The translations under genes were made by a program, and so were the position numbers. From CAYVKM01 sp964452045 (GTDB lineage: Bacteria > Calditrichota > Calditrichia > RBG-13-44-9), in the NCBI GenBank assembly GCA_964452045.1, contig CAYVKM010000137.1:1-6299 (forward strand): a DNA stretch of 6,299 nucleotides. Reading direction: 5' to 3'. Below the pieces are notes generated by a model. The model saw only the letters and a list, made by a program, of their open reading frames with translations, made no database searches and was not told the DNA's origin. Shown piece by piece: positions 4,751-6,299 of the stretch (position 1 is its first letter; each line of letters starts with the position of its first letter).

Positions 4751-6299
4751 ATGGTCGCCCCAAATATCCAGGATGCATTCGATTTTTTAAAAGAGAAAAA
4801 CGCAGAAACACGAGTCCGGTCCCAGCAGAAATCAATTAATCTGCTCATGGAAAGATATCGAAAGGAAATTGATCAGGATGATATCCGAACAGGGGATAGC
4901 TTATATACCGAACTAAAGAATATCTTAAGTGAAAGCTCGGTTCTATTTCATTTAAATCTAACCCAGAAGGAAGTCTATCATGCGGATTCAGGAACCGCTT
5001 TTATTCCGTCAGGGCTTAAAAAAGTTTTATTGAATATTAACGAACGTTTTGCTGTTCGGCCCGGTTCTATTGCCGATCTGCAAAAATTTGTTCGGTTTGC
5101 CTACGAAAAGCGAATCAAATATACTATCCGCGGAGCAGGTACCTGGCCATTTGGAGGTTCCATTCCTTTAAATCAAGACATTGTTCTTGATCTCTCCAAT
5201 TTGGATTTTTTTAAACTTGATACTTTAAAACATCAACTCACGGTCGGACCCGGTGTTATTTTTGCCGATATGCGTACTTATTTACGGGACCATGGATTTT
5301 GCTTGCTCCAGGATATCACCAACACCAATTCCGGTACCATTTGTGGATGGATAGTCACTGGCGGTCTGGGAATTGGCGCTTATAAGTATGGTCATGTGAA
5401 AAATTCGGTGCAGGCCATCTTTTTCGTTTTACCGAATGGAGATTCTGAAATTATTACCCCGGAAGACGATTTGTTTGATGATATTTTCGGAAGCGAAGGT
5501 CAATTAGGTATTGTGGCCGGGGTGGTGCTTCAGGTAAAACCGTTGAGTTACGTTTCAAAACCCTATGCTTTTTCTTTTAAAGAAGCGGAGTCCGTTAATA
5601 AATTTTTAGATTTATTGAAGAGCTGGGAGCTTACCCCGAGTTCCATCATTTATTTCGATCCTCACTATATCCAGACAACCCGGGAAATTGAATTGAAAAA
5701 ATACCGGGGAGAGCTGGAAGAAGCGATGAGTTCCGGGGATCCGCTTCGCATCGCCCGAATCCGTCAGGATATTGATACGATTGAGAAGTATGCTGCCATC
5801 GAACATGGTCTTGTGCTGGAATTTGATAGCAAGGAAGATTATCAGATGGCGATCAAACATTCGGTTTTTATCTCGACCGGCGAACATCAGCGTTACGGCG
5901 AGATAGGGTATCAGCGATTGTCACCTCAAATCGCCCATAAACTATGGGCCCATCGCTACCAGCCGGTGGAGATGAAACCGCATGGACCCTCCATGCTGGT
6001 GAGTGAAACGGTTTTGCCGCTCAACCGGTTCGCTGAATATATAAAATTTATCCAGGCGGCAATAACCGATTGGACCGGTAATCCGGTGAAGACCGAAGGT
6101 CACATCATCAGTGACACAGAAATACTTTTACAGACCATCATTTTAGCTGATACGGAAACGCTGCGGCACAAGATGTATCTTGGTCTGGTGCCTTTCATGA
6201 CCCAGTCTTCCCTGTTTTTTGGTGGTCAGGCTTATGGTGTTGGGATCTGGAACCTGCCCTTCCTGAAAGGTATGCAAAAAAACGGCAGCGCCGGAAAAA
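4751..6299 (+). CDS. FAD-linked oxidoreductase (GlcD/D-lactate dehydrogenase type, PCMH fold), 3' end missing
   Basis: The frame stays open for 516 codons and runs off the right edge. Residues about 97-265 form an FAD_binding_4 (PCMH-type) domain of the COG0277 family: VRPGSIADLQKFVRFA (102-117), the pyrophosphate-binding loop RGAGT (127-131), VLDLSNL (145-151), GPGVIFADMRTYL (167-179), GGLGIGAYKYGHV (204-216) and SEGQLGIVAGVVL (248-260). The loop ends in Thr where covalent flavoproteins carry His, so the FAD is probably non-covalent. Such enzymes oxidise 2-hydroxy acids such as D-lactate or glycolate, and the substrate here cannot be told. Residues 1-70 are a charged, probably helical extension before the domain. 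A charged helical stretch (about 307-347) may be an insert. A C-terminal Fe-S module, if present as in many relatives, would lie outside the window. The start is ATG at 4751 with AAAGGA (4738-4743) seven bases upstream. Confidence 0.85.
   Translation, partial: MVAPNIQDAFDFLKEKNAETRVRSQQKSINLLMERYRKEIDQDDIRTGDSLYTELKNILSESSVLFHLNLTQKEVYHADSGTAFIPSGLKKVLLNINERFAVRPGSIADLQKFVRFAYEKRIKYTIRGAGTWPFGGSIPLNQDIVLDLSNLDFFKLDTLKHQLTVGPGVIFADMRTYLRDHGFCLLQDITNTNSGTICGWIVTGGLGIGAYKYGHVKNSVQAIFFVLPNGDSEIITPEDDLFDDIFGSEGQLGIVAGVVLQVKPLSYVSKPYAFSFKEAESVNKFLDLLKSWELTPSSIIYFDPHYIQTTREIELKKYRGELEEAMSSGDPLRIARIRQDIDTIEKYAAIEHGLVLEFDSKEDYQMAIKHSVFISTGEHQRYGEIGYQRLSPQIAHKLWAHRYQPVEMKPHGPSMLVSETVLPLNRFAEYIKFIQAAITDWTGNPVKTEGHIISDTEILLQTIILADTETLRHKMYLGLVPFMTQSSLFFGGQAYGVGIWNLPFLKGMQKNGSAGK

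Noticed and set aside
5612..5887. Minus-strand ORF of 91 codons
   Set aside because: It is antisense inside the FAD oxidoreductase, whose plus-strand frame is open and carries family motifs throughout.

Overview
This is a bacterial window with protein genes only; no rRNA, tRNA, CRISPR array or insertion sequence is visible. Coding DNA has moderate GC and the intergenic DNA is strongly AT-rich. Most starts have clear Shine-Dalgarno sites, and two sigma70-type promoters with 17-base spacers can be read. Succinyl-CoA synthetase, carbamate kinase, a COG2403-type P-loop GTPase and a YtxH/DUF948 pair fit a free-living, often anaerobic or thermophilic bacterium. A lineage such as Calditrichota/KSB1 or another FCB-group phylum is my guess from gene content only and is weakly supported.

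Layout: five genes lie on the minus strand, read from right to left, and one lies on the plus strand at the right end. In minus-strand transcription order they are: a YtxH-like membrane protein (4023-4415) and a DUF948/YtxG-like membrane protein (3614-3997), 25 bases apart and evidently one operon; a 408-base gap; the COG2403 GTPase (1892-3205), closed by an intrinsic terminator; carbamate kinase (787-1740), with its own promoter; and the start of sucC (1-709, cut by the left edge). At the right, a divergent 335-base intergenic region separates ytxH from a plus-strand FAD-linked oxidoreductase (4751-6299, cut by the right edge).

How they fit together: carbamate kinase makes or uses ATP with carbamoyl phosphate, and SucC is the ATP-grasp subunit of the substrate-level phosphorylation step of the TCA cycle. 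They are 77 bases apart and probably share the arcC promoter. The GTPase upstream belongs to a family annotated as cyclic 2,3-diphosphoglycerate synthetase in some methanogens, but it is transcribed separately. The YtxH/DUF948 pair looks like an envelope or stress-type operon. It has a good promoter overlapped by a perfect 9-bp inverted repeat, which is a candidate operator.

The most interesting unexplained stretch is the 408-base gap before the GTPase. On the minus strand it holds, in order, a strong but apparently orphan Shine-Dalgarno site, a 16-17 codon ORF rich in aromatic residues, a hairpin with a GC-rich loop, and a terminator-like hairpin just before the gene. Both hairpins are continuous only as minus-strand RNA, because each relies on a G-U pair. 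This order resembles an attenuation leader, but no known riboswitch class was recognised and the case is tentative.
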